Source: Ectocarpus siliculosus (lineage: Eukaryota; Sar; Phaeophyceae; Ectocarpales; Ectocarpaceae). From it: a DNA stretch of 64,000 nt. Location: NCBI GenBank assembly GCA_000310025.1, contig FN649730.1, positions 1,075,806 to 1,139,805 on the forward strand. Direction: 5' to 3'. Shown piece by piece: positions 38,201 through 48,864 of this stretch. Position numbers and translations under genes: made by a program. A model generated the notes under the pieces. That model did not search any database. It saw only the letters and a list, made by a program, of their open reading frames with translations, and was not told the origin of the DNA. The first letter of the stretch is position 1. The number at the start of each line of letters is the position of its first letter.

Positions 38201-39876
38201 TCGGAAAACTGGTAGCCGCCATTCTGGAATTTTTTGAGATTGTCAATGCAAAAAGAAGTGGTACAGCAGTACAGGTTTGTTGTGCGCATCGATAATCTCA
38301 GGACTTTTGTCTAGCCAGAAATTGCGTAAGTTCAAGAGTGGTTGAGCCCAGGGCTAAAGGGTGGAAAGCAGTAAGAGGAATGTGGCAAAACCCTAGGTGT
38401 TTCTTCTCACGAAGAGTATCGTCGATGCAAGTACAGTAGTGTCGCGCGAGGTTTGATGTGAGCGCGTTCGAAGCACAGACCATACCTTTTGTCTCTCGGA
38501 CACAACGCTGTCTTGGTAGTCTGTGAAGCCGTCGCCGCCGAACTCCGAACCCTGAGATAAACATTCAGAGGTACAAAAACATTTAGAGGTACACAAACAT
38601 TCAGAGGTATAAAAAACAGAGAGAGAGAGAGAGATTCGTGCAGATCGATACTATGGCGTCTGCTGCAGCCAGGCGTCCCCTTGAGCCCAAGTGCTGGGTA
38701 CCGTAGGGGTCCCTCGACCTCGGCATCCGCTCGGTTGACATACTTGGCTCTATTCACAGTATAATCCAACGTGATAATTCTATACAGCACAAACCAACTT
38801 GATTGCTACCTGTGCCAAGAGATTTCACCCACCCTACAGCAAGTATACCGGCCACCCGCCTACAAAGGGATCCCGCCTACATAGTTCGTCCCAGAGAGCC
38901 AAAATACACGCACATCGCGGAGACGCCATTGTACAGGTGTGCATACATCGATCGACGCGGTTGGGAAGTGAAGTCATGGACAGAATGCGCCCCCGACGCT
39001 CCCCTCTCGTCTTTTCAATGCTCTGTACATCCGTGCGACATTTTTCTCCACTCTCCCCCTCCACGCAGAGAGGATGAGGCAAGGTTTTAGGGGAATGCCC
39101 TCTGAAGAGTGTTTGGATCCACACGGTAATAAATCAACCAGTTGCGGCGCGAGAAATTACCACCAGCGTCACAACTCCAATTGTTGCGCACCTTGCCGCT
39201 CCCTCTCCCTCCCCCCCCCCCTCCCCGCGTATCTCTCGTTGTCGTCGTATAGCTATCGTATGTAGATACGTGAACAAGTAGATAGAAACGCACAGCCGTA
39301 TGCATACAACAGCCCTTCCCAGAATGCGGCTCGCACGGATACAGATAGAGAATCATTTGTGCCGCGTTAGTAGACAAAACCAAGTGATCGCAACGGGTCC
39401 ACCACGTCATTCGCCGCTCACGTACTCTCATTAATAGGGTTTCACACACCACGAGCGGGCAGCACAAGCGGGTGTGCGGGCGGTGTGTGTGTGCGTGTAC
39501 ACTACTGCATGATATTCAAAAAACCGCCGCCGCGGCCAATCAGGCAGGGGAGGATCCAGCCTGTGGGTGGAAAACAGAAAACAGCAGTTAACCCCTCCCA
39601 CAAGCAGGAATCGTGACTAATCGTGAAACCAACAGGGGTGACTAGAAGCAAAAACCTAAGTACCTGCGTCTTCAGCCTCTAGTACGTGCAACCATCAACT
39701 ATCTGAAATTGTCTGTCAGATTCTGCTCCCTAGAGAGACGACGCACCGCACCACCAGTAGTACCGCTGTTGTATTACCTGCTCGCTAAGAGCCAGCATTG
39801 CGCTGATTCCATTGCCGACCTCAGATGCAGTCTCGTTTGCCCCCAAAGTTCCATCTCCGTCTACCGAATAAGGCAT
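26214..39876 (-). CDS. UPF1: UPF1 / RENT1, RNA helicase of nonsense-mediated mRNA decay
   Basis: Superfamily 1 ATP-dependent 5'-3' RNA helicase that marks premature-stop transcripts with UPF2/UPF3, in the cytoplasm. Twenty-four exons, all in phase: 39876-39778, 38551-38486, 38223-38081, 37812 (or 37800)-37613, 36494-36337, 35881-35723, 35418-35326, 35038-34922, 33806-33640, 33444-33249, 33004-32904, 32378-32162, 31858-31751, 31258-31157, 30815-30666, 30346-30239, 29722-29630, 29296-29192, 28883-28713, 28270-28116, 27721-27571, 27184-27038, 26720-26625, 26333-26214; about 1073 aa. CH zinc domain near residue 172 ([13 protein letters not shown], then ECYNCGSRN). Walker A GPPGTGKT near 551, DEATQ near 695, GDHCQLGP near 721, QYRMHP near 760, SFQGREKDL near 887, VALTRAR near 921. 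The intron after 30666 has a GC donor (CGACAG|gcaagc). The C-terminus is short and Gly/Tyr-rich with few SQ pairs. The start exon is the least certain part. Confidence 0.97.
28271..28396 (-). repeat. CAACACAAGA-type low-complexity repeat in a UPF1 intron
   Basis: Irregular repetition of ACAACACAAGACAGCACAAG on the plus strand, which is TG/CT-rich on the coding strand. It abuts the acceptor of exon 28270-28116, where it would act as an extended polypyrimidine tract. It creates spurious Cys/Val/Leu-rich frames. Confidence 0.9.
29831..29905 (+). mobile_element. SINE fragment, body only
   Basis: GGCAGGAGGGG ... CCCTTCTGTGTGATGTGACCACGGATTGGAGC matches the 3' body of the SINE at about 2381-2432 (GCAGGAGGGG ... 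CTCTTCTGTGTGACCACGGGTTGGAGC). No tRNA-like head or A tail is seen. It lies in a UPF1 intron, antisense to the gene. Confidence 0.65.
38561..38634. repeat. 18-bp tandem repeat (three copies) plus GA run
   Basis: Three units of ACATTCAGAGGTACAAAA with one or two changes each are followed by a short AG dinucleotide run. It lies just upstream, in coding sense, of the acceptor for UPF1 exon 2. Confidence 0.85.
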
Positions 39877-40517
39877 GTTGTGTGGGCACTCGCCGCCTTT
39901 GAGAGATGGCAGAGAAAGTGATACCGCCAGCACGTGGTGTTGAGATTGAAACAGGCAGGCAGCACCCGCCACGCTTACCGACGTTGCGGGGGGCTGACAG
40001 CTGCGACGGTGTACACTAAATCCACATATGTGCGGAATACATCTGCGAGACCCCTCGTGCCTCTACGCGCTCTCCGAGCTGCGAGCAGCCCGGACACCAG
40101 GTCCCTCCAGGTTCCAGGTCTTAACTCATTTGAAACGGCACTTTTACTTCTGACATTCCGAATCTGGACAGAAGACGCGCGTTGTCCCGGACAGAGACAC
40201 CTTGGCCGAGGTGATCCCACAGAAGGCCACCATAGCGGGCCCGTTGGCATCAACGCGGTGGTGGTGTGTGCAGCACCGCTGCATCGCGCAACCTTGGCCT
40301 GCTCGATCGAGCACACGACACACACACACACGCCCAACCCTCTCGGTGCAACCAACCAACGCCCAATACTCCTGAGCGCGACTGGAGAGACTAGTGGCAA
40401 CCATTGGGGGCTGCACCAGTAGCGACAAGGGCTCGGGCCCTGCCGGGACCAAGGTGTGTGTTCGTATCTTCGTTGTACATAGGAAAAGTGTCATGTACAT
40501 TAGATTTCCCAACAGTC
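39877..40517. promoter_or_regulatory. divergent promoter region, UPF1 (-) and the tentative gene at 40518 (+)
   Basis: 641 bp separate the two proposed start codons. It holds a (CA)n stretch at about 40316-40331. I see no clear TATA element. The assignment depends on both start codons being right. Confidence 0.35.
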
Positions 40518-42433
40518 ATGTGTACAGCACCGAAGAAGAAGAGACGGCTGGATATTGAGGCCGTTTGCACACCTACTTCAAGCGGTCGGCGGCTTCGCCG
40601 CCACGATCCTAAAGCATTGTTATTCATTGGCAAAACTCATGAATGGGAGGGGTGAGACGTTTTTCACGTGGGTATGGTGAAGGTCATGAAGACGATGGTC
40701 TGTGTGAAGCGAGGGAAGTGGGTTTTCGTCTGGCCCTTTACGTTTCTTCGAAGGCTGGTTGCGGGGAAACAGCAGCGGTAGTGTCTCCGTGTCCCGAGCT
40801 GGTTGTTGGCGTCGGAGCGTGCGAACACCGAAATTTGACTGCACGACACCACTTGGTTTCAGCAGTCCAGACTACATATGTAAAGTCGGAAACGGACGGT
40901 GGCTACGGTATTCAAAGGCAGGGATCTTTCTTGAGAAACTTTGCCATGCGGATGACTGCAGACGACATACTACACTGCTGCTGTCGCCACCGCGTACAAA
41001 ATCCGCGTCGGCACGCACACGGCGGAAAACATGACGCACCTCTCTCTCGAACGAGAATGTGGGAAGTGGGAACGTCTAAACGGGCGATTGCCGAGCTGGA
41101 TCTCACCGAGCGATTTTCGCAGCGGACATTCGAGTGTAGTCTAGATGCAGATGCTTGGGCCCTGCGGTGCACAGACAGCGAGAACCGCGAGCAAACAATG
41201 TCTCGGCGGACCATCGAAGTGCTGGCCTGCTGTCGTGCGTCGGGAATAAGTGAATGAACTCTATATCCAAAATGAAAGTATTATAAATGCTTGCGGCGTG
41301 TGCGCCAAGAGGAATCAGTGTGCTGCATTCTGCACTCTTGAGATTATAGACAACTGCGACATATGGATTCTGCTGCTGTAGTTGTGAGGCCATGGCCTCC
41401 TCTTCCCCCCGCTTTACTCTTTGCCCCCATGCCTCTCCACCACCCGCTGTATTTCTTTCTTCCCCCTGTTGCCTACGTTGATTGCACGATGTGCCAGTGA
41501 AAGAGCCCGTGTTATTTCCCCCCCAGAAAAATGGAGAGAAAGGCACTCAAAAAATGTGCACCTGCCACATGTAGAGCAGAAAGGACCAGATGTAGAGCAA
41601 AAGGGCCAAAAGCAATATCATCCGGGTACGAAAAGAAGGGTCCCACAGGCCCTCTCCACAGAGCGTGTGTGGAGTGTTACAGGGTCTTGCTGAAGGAGCT
41701 TGCTTGTTTCTAGAAATCTACGAGTACCTGCTGCGGAATGTCACCTCAGGCCAGCTGCCCACTCGCAATCAACCCGTAATTTTCGTTCACCTACTGAACC
41801 AGAGGTTGAAGATTTTTGGAAAAATAATACACACACAGAAAGACTACCCGTTCGACGTATACCCACAGTTGTGCGTTCTACCAAATCGCACGAAGAACCT
41901 TGAGCGTCTCACGCGTCCGGTATTGTGCAACAGTTGAGCTCGATAGGCCGAGTGCCAGGTATCGCAAAGCCCATATTCGGACTCTGAACAGCATCGCAAT
42001 CCCCTACAGTAGTCGGACTCTCAACACTAGTCATTGAGCCAGTGGTCGCACTCCCCCAGACAGACGGGCTTTCATGGCTCGATTACTGCACAACCGAGAG
42101 GGCACCACTACCGACACAGGGCGGGACGATGGGAAGGATCTCGTCAAAGGTTTCCTTCGACCTACAGTAATAGCCGGGTTTTGCGCCCTCTTTGTTGTGG
42201 AGCAATCGAGCTTTGAACGTTTTCACTAGATCATACCGTGTTTCGCAGTTTTCGCGGCCCCGCTCAAAAAACCATGATCAATGTGCATCTGTGTCAGTAG
42301 ATACGTTCTGGATGACGTGGACTTGGAGCCCAAGGATTTTACGCATTGCCTCGAAGAGGCAGGACTGAATGAGAGTGTTCGACGACATTATTCATGCGCA
42401 CACACGAAAAACAAACGTGGTGAAGGGCGGTAG
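40518..42433 (+). CDS. tentative gene of unknown function with a nuclear-localisation-like N-terminus
   Basis: Model by splice phase only: 40518-40651 (ATG; MCTAPKKKRRLDIEAV), 40863-40993, 41714-41775 (IYEYLLRNVTSGQLPTRNQP), 42064-42149, then 42298 onward (RYVLDDVDLEPKDFTHCLEE), open to a TAG at 42431-42433 or spliced earlier near 42382. Junctions are in phase and most acceptors have a pyrimidine tract, but there is no homology to confirm them. PKKKRR near the start resembles a monopartite nuclear localisation signal. A competing frame at 41040-41250 (SKRAIAELDLTERFSQRTFE) also looks coding and could be an exon instead. I recognise no domain. It might even be the 5' part of the downstream Hpt gene. 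Confidence 0.35.
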
Positions 42434-43814
42434 AATGAAATTATCGTGGTTTGGGGGCGGCAGTAGGGAGAGAGACTCGTACAGCACAGTTTATTTCATG
42501 ATAGTACAGCAGTTGTGTACATCAACACATACATGGAAGGCTCTGAGTATCAGACGCGACCGGAAAAATATTGACACGAAAATAAATTATATCAAGTCAC
42601 ATATTTTATGCTGGCTGCAGCGCTAGAGAGAGATCAAGTCTGGTCGAATGAGGAGGTGAACCAAGCAAGAACGGAAGACCGAGACGCGGTTTGCACATAG
42701 ATAGGCATACGCACTAGGCGTATTGGCCAGTAGGGAAGCCAGGAGGGAGGCCGTGCCCGGACAAAGAAAGGGCCTGAGCGGGCCGCATCTCGAAAAAATG
42801 TGCGTGTGGATTGGAATCCGCGGAATAACAAGATAACAAGAGCATATTGGGGCTGCAGTACCCCCGGCCTTTTTTTTTTACAAATACATGTCGAACGGCA
42901 CTAGTGAAATTAGCGCTGCCCTATGCTCGTGGAAATTCGTTGAGCAAGAGTGGGTAAGCAGAGACTCCATTCACGCATTGACTCACGCATAACTTGTAAC
43001 GACCAGGACGGAAGACGTGCCCTGGACCACAAGGACGTAGGAGCGGACCACACCTCGGAAGAATGTGCCGGCGGGTACGTTGGTTTAGACGCACCAGCTA
43101 TAGGGTCTATTCACACTGGAGGGAGGCCACACAAGAGGTTTTTTCTCCGCCTTCCTTGAATGGTGCTTGTCTCTTCTTTTACCGCGAAAGTAACCTACTG
43201 CCACGAGTTCTGCTCGGAAGTTTATCGTATTCAAGCACATTGTTTCAAGGTTGTTCTGTATTGGATGCATTGGTTTTCATTTTTCTTCCGGCTAAACCTA
43301 GATTTCAGGGCCTTTGAATACATGACCGTCATCCCCCTGAGGCTACATCTTCTGTAGCGTCACGAGTATTTTTTACCACGGTGAAACTTAACATGGTTCG
43401 CGTGGTCCTTTTGATGCTCGAATGGACGCGGTATCACCGCTGTGTTGTGGGTCCTAAGGGGACTTGGATTTGGAGTTGGTTGTCGTCAGCACGAAATGCA
43501 GTGGTTTACTCTTTGCCACGCTGGAAAGTAACCGGATTGAAAGGGTATTAGCAGTATCCTCAATCGTCACTTTCGTATGCGTAGGTGCTCCCACCTGTTG
43601 ACACGTGGAATAAGAGTCACAACCGATTCTTCACATGCACATGCCGGCACTTCACCCGGATGTTGTACCACAATACATGAGAAAATCGCACAACAGTCAT
43701 ACGAAACCATGATAAGTGACGATGAACGAGCTGCACGTGCGATGAATAACAATTATGGGCATGGGTTTGTTGGTACGTTCAAGACTTGCCCTTGGACTAG
43801 TCTATGGCAGAGGG

Positions 43815-43925
43815 CTACTCGATGATGTACGCATCATTTTCGTCCAAGTACCGCTGAACCAACTTGAAGTTGTTTTGCACGTGTGCTTGTGTGTAGATGA
43901 TGTCCATGATATCGCTTCTTGTGCG
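43815..43925 (-). other. possible minus-strand terminal exon, SSXT-like snippet
   Basis: After an acceptor CCTGCAG the minus strand reads 36 codons to a TAG, including VQNNFKLVQRYLDENDAYII. The LVQRYLDEN block resembles the start of the SSXT (SS18/GIF) domain, whose second half normally follows, but I could not find that half on either side. The plus strand over the same bases is also open. This is an observation, not a gene call. Confidence 0.25.
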
Positions 43926-44007
43926 CTGCAGGACGGCTGAGCGAGTCGTTTTCGGAGCGCGCCCCGAACATTTATTGCATATCCGCACATACGCGTTTTT
44001 CAAGCAG

Positions 44008-46598
44008 ATTCCGGCGAGAACATCAGCAGTGACTCCGTGCCAAGTGGCTCCCGATCCCGGGAAATTTGACACGGCGCTCAGTCTACCTCAAGACAAGGAA
44101 GGAGAACTCCGCGCAACCGTCGAGCCCCCACAACAAAGCGCATCCGTGGGCGACGACTCTTTGGTTCAAAATCACCCACCAGCGGAAGCGGCAACGGCAA
44201 CGGTAAGAGCGGCGGAAGCGCAAGCGCTCAACGTCGATTCTTCTCCCGAGCAAATCAACCTCAGCACAGCGAGTAGCGAAGATCCCCGATCTGCTACCCC
44301 TGTTCCGAAAGAGGAGGGAAAGGCGTCGAGTCAGCAGCCGGACGGCAACATGGAGAAGGCGGGTGACGGAGACAAGAAAGCGTCCGAGGTAGCGGTGGCA
44401 GCGCAGATATGTGTGTTGATAAAACAGGAGAGTATCCTTGTTGACATTGCGTGTTTACCTTCCTCGTAAGGATGTCCGAACCTTTCAGTTTTCAATACTT
44501 TCGGAACTATGATATGGTTCTTCCAGTATTTCCTGTGACGCATCCACTGCGTCTAGCGAAGGATTGCACGGCTAGCGAAGGATTGCACGGCTCTTGCCGA
44601 TAGTACTAGCTTGCTCGATACACGGACGTGCATGCTGTGCCCTGGATCCTCTGTGATAAAGATTGCACCGTGCCACCATCGTACGGGAGCATTCCAACAC
44701 GTGAGACGATTCCACGTCACAGGTAAAGTGCGACGGGGCCTGAATGTGTGTCGAATAAATACACCACCGCTCTTGCTTCTACCCTGGGTGAAACAAGCTG
44801 CTGCTGACGCGCTGATTCACCGCCGGCCGTCCGCCGTGGTAACGTATACTGCTGTAGAAGTCCAGCGACCAAGGGAGTTCGGCAAATCTCGTAGGAGTGC
44901 AGCTAGGAGTGCCGGATGACACGGAGGTCATTGATTGGGCCGCGGCCGTCGATCAGGTACTTGTACGTTGCGGTGGTTGAAGGTCCGGCATGTGGGTCGG
45001 AGATGGTAGTCACGTGAGACTTGGATTCGTACGCCACAAATGATCTCCTTTGGTTGTGTTGTTTTACCATGTGCATGGATGCCAGATGCAGTAGAGAAGC
45101 TTATTGTAGCTTGCCTCACGCGTGCAGCTCGTTCTGTTCCCATGTGGAAGCTCTTAAAACTAACAACACTACCGACTGAATAGACAGTAACCACGCTTGT
45201 GTGCCGACATATCCGGAGCGAATTTATGTCACGCGACCCCCCTCTCTAGCGCTAACGGGTGGATCTCAGGGCTTCTTTTGAACATTGTTCACATCGGCAG
45301 ATAGATAGACTTGAGTGAGGTTGACATCCGCCAGAGCACGTTCATGTCGCTGACCTCCCCGCTGTTGTCGACCGTTTGGGCCTACGTTTCGCGTCACGAA
45401 ACAGTGTTCGGGAGACGTTTCTTTCCTTGAGGAACTGCTTGTGGACCTGTGGAACGAGTCCAACGCGCATATGGAGCAACTTAGGGAATTCATCCCTCGC
45501 GGTGCAATGCGTGTGAGTGTTTTTGTGTGCGCAACCACCCACAAGCAGCGTGGAGACCATTTGTGGTTCGTGTGTTATGAGGAGTGTAGGTGTCAAGAAC
45601 GCATGTCGATGGCCACCATCTCTTTTTTCCGCTTGCCATTCCCTTGCTGCCCACTTATCTCACGATTTCCCCTCATGCCCAAGCTCTTTCATTCTGGTGT
45701 CTGAAAAAACGTTGACGGTTTGCTATGTACAGGACACACAACATGAAGCTCATTCGATCAAGGGTGCGGCCGCGAATCTTATGTGCCATCGCTTGCGCCT
45801 TTCCGCATTATACCTGGAGAGGGCAGGCCAAGTTGGCACCAGGCTACAGGAAGGTGAGACAGGAAAGCGCCTCAACGGAGTACGTGCTACAATTGCGCTT
45901 GAAGCGGGGACCTCAAATACAACGAGTGGAGGCATTCGAACGTTAAGTGTAAGTTCACTTGCAGGGTTCCGCGCAAAGTCTGCGAGAAGGAACGAACAGC
46001 AGGGAAGGCAGTATCGGAGGTGATGTGTCTGCACCCGAACAGACAGGGTTCTGTGGTCAAGTGTAGTAGCCCCGCGGACCCCGTTTGTATTGTTGTAGTA
46101 TGTAATGGGATTTGACCCCTTCCTTCAGAATCAATCACCTTTGCGCTGTGTGGAACTCTCTTGTCCGACCACAGGTGCAGGTTGTTGTTGCTTTCCTTTG
46201 TTCTCTTTTCTCATGATTAACGCTTTCCAAGCCAACTCACAATATCCCAAGCACACACGATCATGGATCGTCTGCACGCACACGGAACAGAAGGGCACAT
46301 GCCTCGGCATAAAGCCCTAATCTAGCATAACGTCACGTCTTAGCATCCGACCGCGCCACATAACCATGGTCAACCACGATCATATGTCTACCTCCAAATA
46401 CCATAACAAGTATGCCCTTGTTCTCCTTGTTGGCATCCGACCCCATTACCAATGACCTCCCTGCTCATCTGGTACCACGGGGATGCAGGTTCAAGCGACT
46501 TTAACTCTGTGAAAGAGGACCTCAAGAAGGGCCAGCAAGTACTCGAGAGGGAGCTCAGTTTATTTCAAGACCTGCTCAAGAAAAAAAAGCTAGTCTGA
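44008..46598 (+). CDS. histidine-containing phosphotransfer (Hpt) protein
   Basis: Carries phosphate on a His between receiver domains in a multistep phosphorelay. Exons in phase: 44008-44388, 44903-44956, 45405-45512, 45733-45853, 46489-46598 (TGA); at least 257 aa. The first exon is acidic, Pro/Ala/Glu/Ser-rich and disordered-looking (127 residues). The Hpt domain follows: VIDWAAAVDQCSGDVSFLEE, then ELLVDLWNESNAHMEQL, then EAHSIKGAAANLMCHRL with the phospho-accepting His in AHSIKG (about residue 188 of this model), then LYLERAG. A Lys-rich helix ends the protein (LFQDLLKKKKLV). No kinase or receiver domain is visible, so it is a stand-alone Hpt unless upstream exons add one. The true start is unresolved: the frame is open upstream to an ATG at 43897, which would give an Arg-rich N-terminus, but 44008 follows a good acceptor. 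Confidence 0.8.
44553..44591 (+). repeat. 19-bp perfect tandem duplication
   Basis: TAGCGAAGGATTGCACGGC occurs twice head to tail in an intron of the Hpt gene. Confidence 0.95.
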
Positions 46599-48170
46599 CT
46601 AGGGGGTGGGGGACGGGGAAACTCGCTCTATCGTCGAGGCCGTGTTTGGCGCCGCGGTATGCAGGCGACATATTTTGGCTGCGGGTGGTTGGTTGCGTCG
46701 TCGCGACTTGCGCGTGTGCTCTCCGTTCAAGTGAAGGTTTCGGGTCATGAAATGGGCCTTACTCCCTTCGACCGTCCGCAAGTGGCGTTGTGCTGTGTGA
46801 CGTATGGCATGATGACTTCATGGTTGCAAAATTCATCTCGGGTAGGGTGAGTTGGAGCCGAAGGTTTATTTACACTTGGCACTATGCACGCTCTCCTTGG
46901 TCTAGTATCGCGGGGGTACCGATACCGAGGCAAGCGTGAGTGTTAGACTATTGAAGGTGCGCCGGCTCGCGTAGTTTTTTTCTGTTGGTCGCCCGTTGTC
47001 GGTGGCGTCTCCTTTGCTCAAGCGGAAGTCTCTTCACATTGGACCTACGTGGCCACGCCTTGTAGAAGGCCACATGTTCCGTACCATAATATATTTCAAC
47101 ATGTTGGCCATGGCATGTGATGTAAAGGCTTTTGCAGTCACCTATGTAGCTGCGTATTATAGGCGAGATACAACACAGGCGTTGGACGATACACTAGGCG
47201 AGTCTCTGTTCTTCCTTTGTGGTGGTGATTTTTTTGTTTTACGTTCTGTCTTTGCCATGGGTAGGTAAGTTTGACTGCGGTGAACGAACCCAATATTATA
47301 GTCGAATGCTTTTTATCTCTTCGCTTGGTTTGTGGAAATCCAATGCTTGAAAGCGGGATGAAGGGCTGGCGCATTCACTTGCGAGTTTTCCCGAGCAGCT
47401 TAACTGAAGCGGAGGTGGCGAGATTCTGGGAGAACACGTAAGGTGGGGAGGCCAAACGAAAGAGCGAGCGACATGTGGTGTTGACGACGAACGATGGTTG
47501 TCCTTGGTGGGTGTGTCCAAAAGGTATTGAACAGAAATATGTTTACGTTCATGCGATGCTCGGGTGAACTCTTTTACAGGTCGTCCTGCTGGGACGAGCT
47601 GCTTCAAGACAGATGGATGTATAATGCAGGTTGGGTGAATTTTAGTTTTCTCTCCCGGAGGCGGGGGGGCGGGGGGGTCTGTTGTGTTGGGTGTTTTGTT
47701 CAATAGAAGTTCAGAATGGAGGGATAACATCCGTGTCTATTCTTGTTTATAGTCTTTTGTGTGCATTGGTTTGCAGCAGGAGAGATCTGCGAAGTTGTCC
47801 CAAGCACTTGAAGAGTGAAGGCGTTGAGCGTGACCTTGAGGTTGAAGACTCTGGTACATGAAACCACGGTTGGCCGCTGGCCAAGTTTGTTTGCTTGCCG
47901 AGTAGCGACGGAAGGGGGGGTGGAGGGAAATAGAGTATGCCGGGAGGGGTCAGGGAAGGAGTGACTGCGTTGTTGCTGGATTGTTGATTCCAGCAGGCAC
48001 GCCAATGTGGCAGGTCTACTGTAATCAATTCTCATTTCTTTTTTTCCCATAGTTTATCCGTGTGAGGCACTCACACTTTCCAACGGGGACCCTGCCTACT
48101 GCTACGTGCGTGTGTCTGTCTCACGCGCAACATTCGATGGTGCCAGCTCCGTCGTACGTGTACAGCAGAG
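46599..48170. other. intergenic region 3' of the Hpt gene
   Basis: TG-rich plus strand, consistent with an Hpt 3' UTR at its start. Short frames near 47300-47700 on both strands lack splice signals that link them. No gene is assigned. Confidence 0.5.
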
Positions 48171-48412
48171 GTCCCTGTTTAGTGCCGGTATGTGCCCAGA
48201 ATTTTCACCGGCACTATTCACAGCAGTATTGACAATGACTTGAAAGTTCAGCGTGTGCCGCCGAAAAACACCGGCGCAAAATGTGTACCGGGCACCGGCT
48301 ATTGAACCGGCACGAAACAGGGAACTCAACTGCTTTACTTTCAAATAGTGCCCGTCCGGTATATGTAGTGCCGGTGAATTTTCTGGGCACATACCGGCAC
48401 TAACCAGGAACA
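48171..48412. mobile_element. MITE-like element with about 45-bp terminal inverted repeats, nested
   Basis: The left end (48171-48216, TTTAGTGCCGGTATGTGCCC then AGAATTTTCACCGGCACTA) is the near-perfect inverse of the right end (48366-48412, AGTGCCGGTGAATTTTCTGG then GCACATACCGGCACTAACC). A second inverse of the outer 20 bp lies inside at about 48304-48323 (ACCGGCACGAAACAGGGAAC), so a short copy of 48171-48323 seems nested in or extended to the 242-bp form. There is no ORF. I see no clear target-site duplication. The transposase family is unknown. Confidence 0.75.
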
Positions 48413-48466
48413 ACCCCCTGTATTGAATTTTTGTATGTTGTGTGTCTTGAGCACCAAGAACCGAGG

Positions 48467-48488
48467 TACTGCTGTACGTACAGCAGTA
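48467..48488. repeat. 22-bp perfect palindrome
   Basis: TACTGCTGTAC followed by GTACAGCAGTA is self-complementary with no spacer. It lies between the MITE-like element and the SINE. Confidence 0.9.
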
Positions 48489-48503
48489 TCAGCAGTATAC
48501 ATA

Positions 48504-48864
48504 CCGGTTGCCCCGGTGTTCTAGTGGGTACCCTCGCAGCCTACTACGTACGGGCTAGGTCATGGGTTCGAGTCCCGGCAAAGTGAGTTCTTGATCTCAC
48601 TAAATAAATCCTGGTCTAAGTTGGAAGCGACGCGCTGCAAAGCTCGTTGTTATAGCAATAAACTAGATCGACTTCATGAGTCGAGAGGGCAGGGATTGCT
48701 GTACCCTTCTCGCGATAAAAATATCTCAGGCAGGAACCGCAGGAGGGGGTCCAACCCCCCCCTCCTATGCGTCCCCGGTTGGGTCGTCTAGCTAGTACAA
48801 GTGGAGGAAGGGAGCCAGTGGGGCAGACGATAGAGTCCAATGATGGAAGAACAAAAAAAAAAAC
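48504..48864 (+). mobile_element. tRNA-derived SINE, copy 2
   Basis: Starts CCGGTTGCCCCGGTGTTCTAG with an A-box-like TGTTCTAGTGGG. A B box GGTTCGAGTCC lies at 48565-48575, then CGGCAAAGTGAGTTC, a body with CCTTCTCGCGATAAAA and CCGCAGGAGGGGG, and a tail of about 12 A ending at 48864. Order and motifs match 2171-2494 but with many changes, so the copies are not recent duplicates of each other. Confidence 0.75.
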
